In this document: positions 39,075 to 47,033 of the stretch, in pieces
How positions within the stretch are numbered: the first letter of the stretch is position 1
Layout of the letters: the number at the start of each line of letters is the position of its first letter
Source of the DNA: Microvirga sp. ACRRW
Lineage (GTDB): Bacteria > Pseudomonadota > Alphaproteobacteria > Rhizobiales > Beijerinckiaceae
Reading direction: 5' to 3'
NCBI RefSeq assembly: GCF_022346925.1
Contig: NZ_JAKRNJ010000007.1
Coordinates: 87,974 to 151,973 of the forward strand
Length of the DNA: 64,000 bases
Translations under genes and position numbers: made by a program
Notes under the pieces: generated by a model
What the model was told of the DNA's origin: nothing
Seen by the model: only the letters and a program-made list of their open reading frames with translations
The model's database searches: none

Positions 39075-39233
39075 TCAATCAACGGAAACGTTCCCGCCGT
39101 CCGGTCCATCGACCGGGCGGCTTCCTAGACGGGGAGCGGCTCCTTGGGTCCGAAACCCGCTCATGGTCTGCGCGGAAACGCCCATCGAGCCGAGCGCCGT
39201 CATGACGAAAGCAATCGTGCTCAAAATCTTCAT
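39075..39233 (-). CDS. Candidate 52-residue exported protein
   Basis: ATG 39233 has GGGAG 7 nt upstream and opens MKILSTIAFVMTALGSMGVSAQ, a textbook signal peptide with cleavage after VSA. The mature part would be about 31 residues, Gly/Pro/Arg rich and ending GNVSVD. It lies in the opposite direction between the GTPase and WD40 genes. No family is recognised. The signal peptide and ribosome site make it likely real, but it is short. Confidence 0.5.
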   Translation of the reverse strand: MKILSTIAFVMTALGSMGVSAQTMSGFRTQGAAPRLGSRPVDGPDGGNVSVD

Positions 39234-39394
39234 GCCGCAGCTCCCATTCTTTAAAAATCCCATGATGCGCTCAGCCCTGAACGGCGGCCATGGCGCAAAG
39301 GGTGTAGCGTTGAGTCGAGGGCTCTCTTGACCACTCCTTGCCTTGCCTCCCTGCAACCGTGCTATGGGAAGCCTAGCTTGAAGGGATCGCTTCG

Positions 39395-40402
39395 ATGAGT
39401 AACGGAACTGCTCCATCCTTGACCCAGAACGTGGCGCCCGTCGCTGCGGGTGCGCATGTCACCGCCATCGGCTGGCTGAAGGGCACCGCCGCCTTCGGCT
39501 TGGGCGACGGTGGCGTGGTGCTGGTGAAGGACGGCGAGAGCCATCGCGTGGAGGCCCATCCCGACGCGGGCATCCTGATCGGCGCGAGCGACGGCGAGCG
39601 TTTCGTGACCGGCGGCGATGACGGCCGCGTGGCTGTGACGGGCGCGGACGGTTCCACGAAGACTCTCGCTGAAACCAAGGGCGCATGGATCGACGCGCTG
39701 GCGCTCAGCACCGGCGGGGCCTTCGCCTATGCCGCCGGCAAGCGCGTTTTCGCCCGCGACGACAAGGGCCGCGAGAAGATGCTGGAGGTGCCCTCCACCC
39801 CGCGCGGGCTTGCCTTCGCGCCCAAGGGTTATCGTCTCGCGATCTCGCATTACAACGGCGCGACGCTTTGGTTTCCGAACGTGGAGGCCAAGCCCGAAAT
39901 GCTCGACTGGAAGGGCTCGCATCTCGACGTGACCTGGTCTCCCGATGCGCGCTTTGTCGTCACCTCCATGCAGGAGAACGCGCTGCACGGCTGGCGGCTC
40001 ATTCCCGACAAGGGGCACATGCGCATGAGCGGCTATCCGTCGAAGACGCGCTCGCTCGCGTGGTCGCATGACGGCAAATGGCTTGCCACCTCCGGCGCGG
40101 AAGCGGCCATCATCTGGCCCTTCGAATCGAAGGAAGGCCCCATGGGCAAGGCGCCGCGCGAATGCGGCGTGCGGCCTGCCAAGGTCACCCGCGTGGCGTT
40201 CCACCCCAACACCATGGTGCTGGCGGTGGCTTATGAGGACGGCTGCATCCTGCTCATCCGCCTCAACGATGCCTCCGAGCTTCTTGTGCGTCCCGCCGTC
40301 AAGGGCAGCGGCGTCACGGCCATGGCCTGGGACAAGGGCGGCAAGCGCCTCGCCTTCGGCTGCGAGGACGGCCAGGGTGGCATCCTGACCCTGCCCACAT
40401 GA
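39395..40402 (+). CDS. WD40 repeat protein
   Basis: This 335-residue protein is built of about seven beta-propeller blades; WD-type repeats can be read at VTAIGWLKGTAAFGLGDG, LDVTWSPDARFVVTSMQ, RSLAWSHDGKWLATSG and VTAMAWDKGGKRLAFG. No signal peptide or catalytic domain is present, so it is probably a cytoplasmic scaffold. AAGGGA lies 8 nt before the ATG. The next gene begins inside its stop codon (ATGA), and the zinc GTPase is upstream. Function unknown. Confidence 0.85.
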   Translation: MSNGTAPSLTQNVAPVAAGAHVTAIGWLKGTAAFGLGDGGVVLVKDGESHRVEAHPDAGILIGASDGERFVTGGDDGRVAVTGADGSTKTLAETKGAWIDALALSTGGAFAYAAGKRVFARDDKGREKMLEVPSTPRGLAFAPKGYRLAISHYNGATLWFPNVEAKPEMLDWKGSHLDVTWSPDARFVVTSMQENALHGWRLIPDKGHMRMSGYPSKTRSLAWSHDGKWLATSGAEAAIIWPFESKEGPMGKAPRECGVRPAKVTRVAFHPNTMVLAVAYEDGCILLIRLNDASELLVRPAVKGSGVTAMAWDKGGKRLAFGCEDGQGGILTLPT

Positions 40403-40689
40403 GATCGCCCATGGCTCTCTTCGGCGCTTTTTTACGAGGCACGTTCGGCCTGCCGAAACCCGACCGGGAGGCGGTTGAGCGCGTGAAGGACATGGCGCGC
40501 GCGGCACTTCAGGCCTCGCCCGAGACCGCCTTCGCGGTCAACGAGATCGCCTGCAACGACCCCGGCTGCCCCGGCATCGAAACGGTGATCCTGGTAATGG
40601 AGCCGGGACAGAAGACCCGGGCGCTGAAGGTGCAAAAGACTCTGGATGAAGTAACGGAACAAGATATCCGCGCCGCGCTTGACCTTTAA
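40399..40689 (+). CDS. Small conserved-looking cytoplasmic protein with CNDPGC motif
   Basis: The ATG overlaps the WD40 stop by 4 nt; a second ATG at 40411 is an alternative. The 96-residue chain ends in a compact domain with NEIACNDPGCPGIETVILVM (about 47-66), where two Cys in C-x4-C spacing could bind metal or form a disulfide, then KTLDEVTEQDIRAAL. I recognise it only as a type seen in Rhizobiales. Overlap on both sides suggests a tight operon with WD40 and DUF2937. Confidence 0.8.
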   Translation: MRSPMALFGAFLRGTFGLPKPDREAVERVKDMARAALQASPETAFAVNEIACNDPGCPGIETVILVMEPGQKTRALKVQKTLDEVTEQDIRAALDL

Positions 40690-40701
40690 GGAGGTTGCAG
40701 A

Positions 40702-41220
40702 TTGGCACGGATCGTTCGCATCATCGCTTTCGGATTGGGGCTCTTCGGCGGCATCGTCGCCTCGCAGGGGCCGGAATATTCCCAGCAGTACCGGCAGCGC
40801 CTGGGCGGCGCGATCGACGAATTGCAGCGCGTGATCGCGCGCTTCGATGCGGATGCGCAGGCCAATGGGGAAACGCAAAGCAATGCCATCGCGCGGCTTC
40901 GCACCAATCCCGACGATCTCGTGAGCCGCCAGGGCATCGCCATGCAGGCCAATGTGGAGCGTCTCGGCCGCCTGCAGACTCACCGCGAAGCGATGATGCA
41001 GGCCGGCCCCTTTGCGCGCGTCGCGCTGATGGTTCGTGACGGCGATCAGGATGTGATGGAAGCAGCCTATCGCGATTTCGAGCCGGCCGTGCCGGTAACG
41101 GAAGAAGGCCTTCTCTCCACTGCCATCGGCTTCATCATCGTATGGGGCGGCATTCTGCTACTTGCGGGATTCCTACGCAGTTTTCGGCGCCGGTCTCCGC
41201 GAACCGTCGCGCGGGCTTAA
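40702..41220 (+). CDS. DUF2937 membrane protein
   Basis: The start is TTG 40702, supported by AAGGAGG at 40688-40694 with 7 nt spacing. The 172-residue protein has a short N-terminal hydrophobic helix (about 6-20), a mostly helical extracytoplasmic or cytoplasmic middle rich in Gln/Ala, and a second helix (about 140-160) followed by a basic tail. This is the DUF2937 plan; function is unknown. Its TAA shares three of four bases (TTAA) with the stop of the converging gene. Confidence 0.82.
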   Translation: MARIVRIIAFGLGLFGGIVASQGPEYSQQYRQRLGGAIDELQRVIARFDADAQANGETQSNAIARLRTNPDDLVSRQGIAMQANVERLGRLQTHREAMMQAGPFARVALMVRDGDQDVMEAAYRDFEPAVPVTEEGLLSTAIGFIIVWGGILLLAGFLRSFRRRSPRTVARA

Positions 41221-41555
41221 GCCTCACGCTCCGGCTTTCCTGCAAGCACTACGTAGAAGCCCAGGCCGTCATTGGCGGGCAATGTCTGCAACCTGTCGAT
41301 CCAACCGCGTTTCTTGGCCTCCAGCAGCGCCTTGCCGATGGGCTGGAAGAGCGTTTCGCCACCGCCTTCCGGCGGCGGATCGAGGCGTATGGCAACGGAC
41401 TTCGCCTGCGCAAAACGGCTGCGCTCGAGCATGTCCTGAAGAGAAGCGGAAGCCTTCTCGCGGGATGCGCCGCGCAGATCGAGAACGGCCTCCGCATCGA
41501 CCAACCCAAGACCGCCGCGCAGCTTGTCGGCGTAGAATTCCTCGAAATGAGGCAT
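41217..41555 (-). CDS. Hypothetical protein, 112 residues
   Basis: The protein begins MPHFEEFYADKLRGGLGL and contains SLQDMLERSRFAQAKSVAIRL and a C-terminal LQTLPANDGLGFYVVLAGKPE. It has mixed alpha/beta character and no signal or membrane segment. No family is recognised. Its frame has clean GC-rich codon use and the opposing frames do not read as proteins. It overlaps the converging DUF2937 stop by 4 nt and lies 71 nt after the start side of homospermidine synthase's end. Confidence 0.7.
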   Translation of the reverse strand: MPHFEEFYADKLRGGLGLVDAEAVLDLRGASREKASASLQDMLERSRFAQAKSVAIRLDPPPEGGGETLFQPIGKALLEAKKRGWIDRLQTLPANDGLGFYVVLAGKPEREA

Positions 41556-41625
41556 ATCGATCGCTCCCTCGCGCCTGACTCAGAAAGAGACATGGCCGGT
41601 TTTGCAACCGGCCATGGGTAGAGCG

Positions 41626-43056
41626 TCAGCGCACCAGAATGTTCCGGAACTGCCACGGATCGGAAGCGTCGATGTCCTCCGGGAAGAAGCCCGGGCGATC
41701 ATCGAGCGGCGTCCAATCGGTGTAGTAGCCCTTCACCGGTCCGAGATAAGGCATCTGCACTTCGAGGCAGCGCTGGAAGTCGATGTCGTCGGCTTCAACG
41801 ATGCCCGCGTTGGGATTCTCCAGCGCCCACACCATGCCCGCAAGTACGGCGGAGCTCACCTGAAGGCCGGTGGCGTTCTGGTAAGGCGCGAGCTTGCGAG
41901 TCTCCTCGATGGAGAGCTGCGAGCCGTACCAATAGGCGTTCTTGCCGTGGCCGTAGAGCAGCACGCCGAGTTCATCGATGCCGTCGACGATCTCGTTCTC
42001 GGTGAGGATGTGCTGCTTGCCCTGGTACTTGCCGGCGGCGCCGAACATCTCGTGCATCGACAGCACGGCGTCATTCGCCGGATGATAGGCGTAATGGCAG
42101 GTCGGACGATACGTGACCTTCTCGCCCTCGCGGACGGTGAAGTAATCCGCAATCGAGATCGCCTCGTTGTGAGTCACCAGGAAGCCGTATTGCGGACCGG
42201 GCGTCGGGCACCAGCTGCGCACGCGCGTATTCGCGCCGGGCTGCAGCAGATAGATCGCAGCGCCGCAGCCCTTGTCGTGCGTGCGGGCGTTCTCCGGCAT
42301 CCAGTTTTCATGCGTGCCCCAGCCGAGTTCGGCAGGCTGCAGGCCTTCCGAGACGAAGCCGTCCACGGACCAGGTGTTCACGAACACGCCCATGGGCTTC
42401 GGATGCTCGGCGCGCTGCGTGTCGCGCTCGGCGATGTGGATGCCCTTCACGCCGACCTTGCTCATGAGAGCGGCCCATTCCTCGCGGGACTTCGGCACCT
42501 CGACGTTCAGCCCCGTGTCCTTGGCGACGTTGAGCAGAGCCTGCTTCACGAACCATGACACCATGCCGGGATTCGCGCCGCAGCAATTGACGGCCGTGGG
42601 GCCGCCGGGCGCCTGGCGGCGCGCATCGAGGATGTTCTCGCGCAGCATGTAGTTCGTGCGGGCTTCAGGGCCTGCGTTCTTGTCGAAGTAAAAACCGGCC
42701 CAGGGCTCGGCCACTGTGTCGACATAAAGCGCGCCGAGTTCGCGGGAGAGCTCCATGATGTCGCGCGAGGAGGTGTCGACCGACAGGTTCACGCAGAAGC
42801 CCTGGCCGCCGCCCTCAGTGAGCAGAGGCGTGAGGATCTCGCGGTAGTTCTCGCGGGTGAGAGCCTTGTTGATCAGGGTGATGCCGCGCACGTCGAGCAT
42901 GGAGCGGTCGGTGTCGACGGGATCGATGACCGTGAAGCGGTTCTTGTCGAACTCGAAATGCCGCTCGATCAGGGGCAGCATGCCTTTGCCGATCGAACCA
43001 AAGCCGATCATGACGATCGGGCCGGTAATGCGGCCATGAATGGGCCAAGTGGTCAT
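41626..43056 (-). CDS. hss: Homospermidine synthase
   Basis: This NAD+-dependent cytoplasmic enzyme makes sym-homospermidine from two putrescines, the main long polyamine of many Rhizobiales. The Rossmann motif IVMIGFGSIGKGMLPL (about 13-28) and TAVNCCGANPGMVSWF are family hallmarks; length 476 is normal. ATG 43056 has AAGGAG 9 nt upstream. Ornithine decarboxylase, which makes its substrate, is encoded at 45247, so the region holds a complete ornithine-to-homospermidine route. Confidence 0.95.
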   Translation of the reverse strand: MTTWPIHGRITGPIVMIGFGSIGKGMLPLIERHFEFDKNRFTVIDPVDTDRSMLDVRGITLINKALTRENYREILTPLLTEGGGQGFCVNLSVDTSSRDIMELSRELGALYVDTVAEPWAGFYFDKNAGPEARTNYMLRENILDARRQAPGGPTAVNCCGANPGMVSWFVKQALLNVAKDTGLNVEVPKSREEWAALMSKVGVKGIHIAERDTQRAEHPKPMGVFVNTWSVDGFVSEGLQPAELGWGTHENWMPENARTHDKGCGAAIYLLQPGANTRVRSWCPTPGPQYGFLVTHNEAISIADYFTVREGEKVTYRPTCHYAYHPANDAVLSMHEMFGAAGKYQGKQHILTENEIVDGIDELGVLLYGHGKNAYWYGSQLSIEETRKLAPYQNATGLQVSSAVLAGMVWALENPNAGIVEADDIDFQRCLEVQMPYLGPVKGYYTDWTPLDDRPGFFPEDIDASDPWQFRNILVR

Positions 43057-43307
43057 CGATGTTTCTCCTTCGTGGAAGCCTGGAACGGGCTCAGATGTCT
43101 CCGGGTTGGACAATTCCGCGCGCATCTAGGATTGAGGAGCCCCCGGGGTCAATGCCTGCGCTTTCCTCTCTCCCTCGAATGTCGATTTCCCTGCGGATGA
43201 CGACCGTAAAATGACAAGAAAAGCACTCATCCCTTGGTTTTAGGCCTCGACATGAGGAAACAAGGTCTCATGATCGGCTTCAGTCCATCAGACCTGATTT
43301 GCGAACG

Positions 43308-44537
43308 ATGAAATTCCACGAACTTCTCATGCGCCATGGGCGCGTGATCGGCCTGGGCTTCGCCCTGACCCTTTTGTCCTCCTTCGGGCAGACCTTCTTC
43401 ATCTCGCTCTCGGGCCCCGACATTCGCCACGCCTTCGACCTGACCCATGGCAGTTTCGGGCTGATCTATTCCGTCGCGACACTCGCATCGGGCCTGCTGA
43501 TGATCTGGATCGGCGGCGCCATCGACCGGATCGATGTGGGTCTTTACGCAACCGCAGCCTTTCTGGGCCTCGCGGCAGCGGCGCTCAGCCTGTCCTTCGC
43601 GCCCAACCTGCTGGTGCTCGGATTGAGCTTCTTCGCCTTGCGCCTCTTTGGGCAAGGCATGATGAGCCATGCGGGCGTCATGAGTACCGCCCGCCTTCCC
43701 GAAGGCGTTCGCGGCAGGGCTGTCGGCGTGGCGACCCTCGGCTTCTCGGCGGGAGAGGCGATCCTGCCCGGCATCGCGGTCGCGCTCATCGTGAGCCTCG
43801 GCTGGACTGGCACATGGCGCGTCGCCGCGCTCGTGCTGGTGACATGCCTAGGCGTTGGATGGCTCACCGGCCTGCTCAGGACATCACACAAGCCTGATGC
43901 GGCGGATGCATCACTGACTCACACCACGAGCGAGCCGGGCCCGCGCTGGCTCGACCTGTTGCGCGACTGGCGCTTTCTTGCGCTCGTGCCGACGATGGCG
44001 GGCTATCCGGCCATCATGACGGCTTATCTTTTTCATCTGCGTTTCATCGCCGAGACGAAGGGCTGGGCGGTGGAGCTGCTGGCGACGGGCATCACGGTGT
44101 TCGCCCTCGTCTCCGTTGTCGTGACCATGACCGCAGGCACGCTGATCGACCGCCTGGGCGCGATCCGCGTCAGCCATTTCTATCTCGTGGGAATGATTCT
44201 GGCCTCGATCGTTCTGGTGACTGTGAGCGGTGCCTTCACGCCGCTCATCTTCTTCGCGCTCATCGGCCTCACAACAGGCTGCACCAATGTGGTGATCGCA
44301 TCCACCCTGGCCGAGCTTTACGGCACGCGCCATCTCGGCAAGATCCGCGCTCTGGCGGGCGCAATCATGGTGATCGCATCCGCCATCGGCCCGGTTGGCG
44401 CGGGCATGCTGTTCGATATCGGAATCGGCGTCGATGCCGTTGCCATCGGCTTTGCCGTCTATCTCGTCGCAGCGGCAGCGGTCACGTTCGTGCTGCCGAA
44501 CCCGAGAGCCGAACGTCTCCGGCTCTCGGGAAGCTGA
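43308..44537 (+). CDS. Major facilitator superfamily transporter
   Basis: The 409-residue protein has twelve predicted helices with a central loop near residues 190-215 (SHKPDAADASLTHTTSE). The MFS motif between helices 2 and 3 is GGAIDRIDVGLY, and WIGGAIDR precedes it. ATG 43308 lacks a clear ribosome site. Substrate is unknown; its place among polyamine genes hints at amines, but that is weak. It converges with the GNAT gene, 4 nt between stops. Confidence 0.87.
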   Translation: MKFHELLMRHGRVIGLGFALTLLSSFGQTFFISLSGPDIRHAFDLTHGSFGLIYSVATLASGLLMIWIGGAIDRIDVGLYATAAFLGLAAAALSLSFAPNLLVLGLSFFALRLFGQGMMSHAGVMSTARLPEGVRGRAVGVATLGFSAGEAILPGIAVALIVSLGWTGTWRVAALVLVTCLGVGWLTGLLRTSHKPDAADASLTHTTSEPGPRWLDLLRDWRFLALVPTMAGYPAIMTAYLFHLRFIAETKGWAVELLATGITVFALVSVVVTMTAGTLIDRLGAIRVSHFYLVGMILASIVLVTVSGAFTPLIFFALIGLTTGCTNVVIASTLAELYGTRHLGKIRALAGAIMVIASAIGPVGAGMLFDIGIGVDAVAIGFAVYLVAAAAVTFVLPNPRAERLRLSGS

Positions 44538-44541
44538 TGCG

Positions 44542-45114
44542 TTATGCAGCCGGACGCATGCCGGGCAACTGCCCCTGCGCTGCCGCTGCAACAAGCGCGG
44601 TGAGATCGGGCTTGTCTTCGAATGCACCCGTTGCGGACACGAGACCGCGCGCGCCGTCGAGATAACCGTTCTCGAACTCGAGCGCGAGGAAGCGGTTGCG
44701 CTCGTAAGGCCCCGGCAGCCAGAGCGAGCCGGTCTTGCCTGTCGAGAAGCCGAAGCGCTCGTAATACGGCGCATCGCCCACCAGCAGCACCGCCTTGTGA
44801 CCGAGATCGGCTGCACGCTTCAACGACTCGCGCATGAGCTTGCCGCCGAGGCCGAGGCTCTGGAGCGACGGATCGATGGCGAGCGGGCCGAGCATCAGCG
44901 CGGCACGGTTCGGGCCGGCGGAGATGTGCCACAGGCGCACCGTGCCGACGAGCTCGCCGTTCTGCTCGATGGTCAGCGACAAACCATCGGCGGCCTTGCG
45001 GCCCTCGCGCAAACGCTCGCAGGTCTTCTGGAACCGTGCGGGTCCGAAGCAGGCATCGAGCAGCGCCTCGCGCGCCTCGACATCGTGGAAGGATTCTTCG
45101 CGAATCGTGATCAT
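44542..45114 (-). CDS. GNAT family N-acetyltransferase
   Basis: This 190-residue protein has the GNAT fold: ITIREESFHDVEAREALLDACFG at the start, GPLAIDPSLQSLGLGGKLMRESL as acetyl-CoA-binding motif A (about 75-97), and AVLLVGDAPYYERFGF (about 107-122) as motif B. The YYxRFGF pattern is of the predicted N-acetyltransferase YhbS class. It follows ornithine decarboxylase in the same direction by 132 nt, so an acceptor such as a polyamine is possible but unproven. Confidence 0.9.
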   Translation of the reverse strand: MITIREESFHDVEAREALLDACFGPARFQKTCERLREGRKAADGLSLTIEQNGELVGTVRLWHISAGPNRAALMLGPLAIDPSLQSLGLGGKLMRESLKRAADLGHKAVLLVGDAPYYERFGFSTGKTGSLWLPGPYERNRFLALEFENGYLDGARGLVSATGAFEDKPDLTALVAAAAQGQLPGMRPAA

Positions 45115-45158
45115 GGCCGTGGCCTCCCATACACGTGGGGTGAGCGACAGCCCTCGCA

Positions 45159-45182
45159 CCAATGAGCACCATTGCTCATTGG
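45159..45182 (-). promoter_or_regulatory. Perfect inverted repeat ahead of the GNAT gene
   Basis: CCAATGAGC and GCTCATTGG are perfect 9-bp arms around a six-base spacer, 45 nt upstream of ATG 45114. It may be an operator or a hairpin in the transcript from ornithine decarboxylase. Confidence 0.45.
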
Positions 45183-45211
45183 CCGTCCGGGACAACTGTG
45201 GTGGAGTTGGT

Positions 45212-45236
45212 GCCTGCCTCATTCAACGAGGCAGGC
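45212..45236 (-). terminator. Hairpin after ornithine decarboxylase, no T run
   Basis: GCCTGCCTC and GAGGCAGGC form a perfect 9-bp stem with a seven-base loop, 10 nt after the decarboxylase stop. No T run follows, so it may stabilise the mRNA end or act as a weak terminator. Confidence 0.55.
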
Positions 45237-45246
45237 GGGACGTGAG

Positions 45247-46401
45247 TTAGATCACGTAAGACTTAAGCGGCGGGAAGCCATTGAACGCGACCGCCGAGTA
45301 GGTGGTCGTGTAGGCACCCGTGCCCTCGATCAGCACCTTGTCGCCGATCTCCAGCGAGAACGGGAGCAGGTAGGGCTCATTCTCGTAGAGAACGTCGGCG
45401 GAGTCGCAGGTCGGACCAGCCAGCACGCACGGCACCTTGCGGTCGTCGTCGCGCTCGCTGCGGATCGGATAGCGGATCGACTCGTCCATCGTCTCGGCGA
45501 GACCGCCGAACTTGCCGATGTCGAGATAGACCCAGCGCACCTCGTCCTCATCGCGGCTCTTCTTCGAGACGAGAACGACCTCGGCCTCGATGATGCCCGC
45601 GTTGCCGACCATGCCGCGGCCCGGCTCGATGATCGTCTCCGGAATGCGGTTGCCGAAGTGCTTCGACAGCGCGCGGAAGATCGACTCGCCGTAAGCTTCC
45701 ACCTGAGGCACCGTCTTCAGGTACTTCGTCGGGAAACCGCCGCCGAGGTTGACCATCGACAGATGGATGCCGCGGTCCGCGCATTCACGGAAGATCGCGG
45801 AGGCAGAGCCGAGAGCCTGATCCCAGGCTTCCGTGTTGCCCTGCTGCGAACCCACGTGGAACGACACCCCGTAAGCTTCCAGGCCGAGGCGAACGCCATG
45901 CTCGAGCACGTCCACCGCCATCTCCGGCACGCAGCCGAACTTGCGGGAGAGCGGCCACTCGGCGCCGGCGCCGTCGCACAGGATGCGGCAGAACACCTTC
46001 ACCTGGTCGGCGGCAACACCAGCCGTCTCGGCAGCGCGGGCGATCTTCTCGACCTCGGCTTCGCAATCGACCGCATAGAGGCGCACGCCGATCTCGAGAG
46101 CGCGCGCGATGTCGCGCTCCTTCTTGATCGTGTTGCCGAAAGAGATGCGGTCGGGCGTGGCGCCTGCGTCGAGCGCGAGCTGGATCTCGACCACGGAGGC
46201 CGTATCGAAGCACGAGCCGAGATCGGCCAGAAGCTTCAGCACCTTCGGGTCGGGATTCGCCTTCACGGCGTAGAACACGCGCGTGTCGGGCAGCGCACGG
46301 GCGAACTTGGAGTAGTTGTCGCGCACGACATCGAGGTCGACGACGACGCACGGGCCGTCCTCACGTCGGTTGCGCAGAAATTCACGGATGCGCTGAGTCA
46401 T
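45247..46401 (-). CDS. Ornithine (lysine/ornithine) decarboxylase, alanine-racemase fold
   Basis: The 384-residue fold-type III PLP enzyme converts ornithine to putrescine. FYAVKANPDP (about 43-52) carries the PLP Lys, SFHVGSQQ the His that stacks on PLP, NLGGGFPTKY the phosphate-binding glycines, and VLAGPTCDSADVLYE the catalytic Cys and Asp of the partner subunit. The length is near that of bacterial ODCs; lysine use cannot be ruled out. GGGGAG precedes ATG 46401. A long structured leader lies upstream and probably senses polyamines. Confidence 0.93.
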   Translation of the reverse strand: MTQRIREFLRNRREDGPCVVVDLDVVRDNYSKFARALPDTRVFYAVKANPDPKVLKLLADLGSCFDTASVVEIQLALDAGATPDRISFGNTIKKERDIARALEIGVRLYAVDCEAEVEKIARAAETAGVAADQVKVFCRILCDGAGAEWPLSRKFGCVPEMAVDVLEHGVRLGLEAYGVSFHVGSQQGNTEAWDQALGSASAIFRECADRGIHLSMVNLGGGFPTKYLKTVPQVEAYGESIFRALSKHFGNRIPETIIEPGRGMVGNAGIIEAEVVLVSKKSRDEDEVRWVYLDIGKFGGLAETMDESIRYPIRSERDDDRKVPCVLAGPTCDSADVLYENEPYLLPFSLEIGDKVLIEGTGAYTTTYSAVAFNGFPPLKSYVI

Positions 46402-46800
46402 GGCGCTCTCCCCACCAAAGGTTCAATGGAGGTCTTCAAGCCTCCGGATTGAATTCTGGACAGACAGAATCTTCTGCTGTCCGGCGTCAGCGAGGGAAGA
46501 TGCATCCCGCTTCGTGCGATGGAGACACGAATAGCGCAGATGGGCTCTTCACCCGACGATGCTGCCTTGGATTGGATGGGGGTTCCCGTCCGCACGCCTG
46601 GCAATGATAAACAAGCCTCTTCGGTGTTGACCTTTGGAGGGCCAACGAGACCAAAAAAGCCCGTTCGTCGTTGCTTTAAGTCGCGTCCCCCGTTGAGAAC
46701 GAGGTGCGCCGGTTTTCGCCTCCGGCTGCCGGTTAGGGGTAGTCGAGAGCTAGGATGCTCTCGGGCGGCTGTCCGGCCTCTTGTCCGGATGCCCACCAAC
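46402..46800 (-). ncRNA. Structured leader of ornithine decarboxylase (speF-leader class candidate)
   Basis: The 632-nt gap before the gene holds no convincing protein. On the minus strand it contains stacked hairpins: GGAGG/CCTCC (46428-46445) close to the start, a GGACAG...CTGTCC stem with inner CAGA/TCTG (46458-46482), and CAACGA/TCGTTG enclosing a run of six A/T (46643-46673). An alphaproteobacterial leader upstream of speF-type ornithine decarboxylases is a known RNA class, and location and size fit. The end points are approximate. Between about 46800 and 47033 I see nothing further. Confidence 0.5.
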
Positions 46801-47033
46801 CGACACACGACCACAGGCACGTGCGAAATTGGGCAAGCGGGAGATAATCACATTCGCCCGGGATCACAAGACCTTTTCAGGCCTTTCGCAAAATTTTTTA
46901 ACCCTGCCTCAGGAGAGGGAATGGCGAGGCTTCCGTTCACGCCCTATTAAGCGGCAGACGATCACCCATATCTGGATGCGGTTGCTCTTAAAGCCCGCCT
47001 CCCCTCGCACTCAGGAAAGAACCGCTCGCTGCC

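Noticed and set aside
46398..46820. A 140-codon minus-strand frame through the ornithine decarboxylase leader
   Set aside because: Its composition is not protein-like, it has no ribosome site, and it runs into the decarboxylase start; the region reads better as structured RNA.
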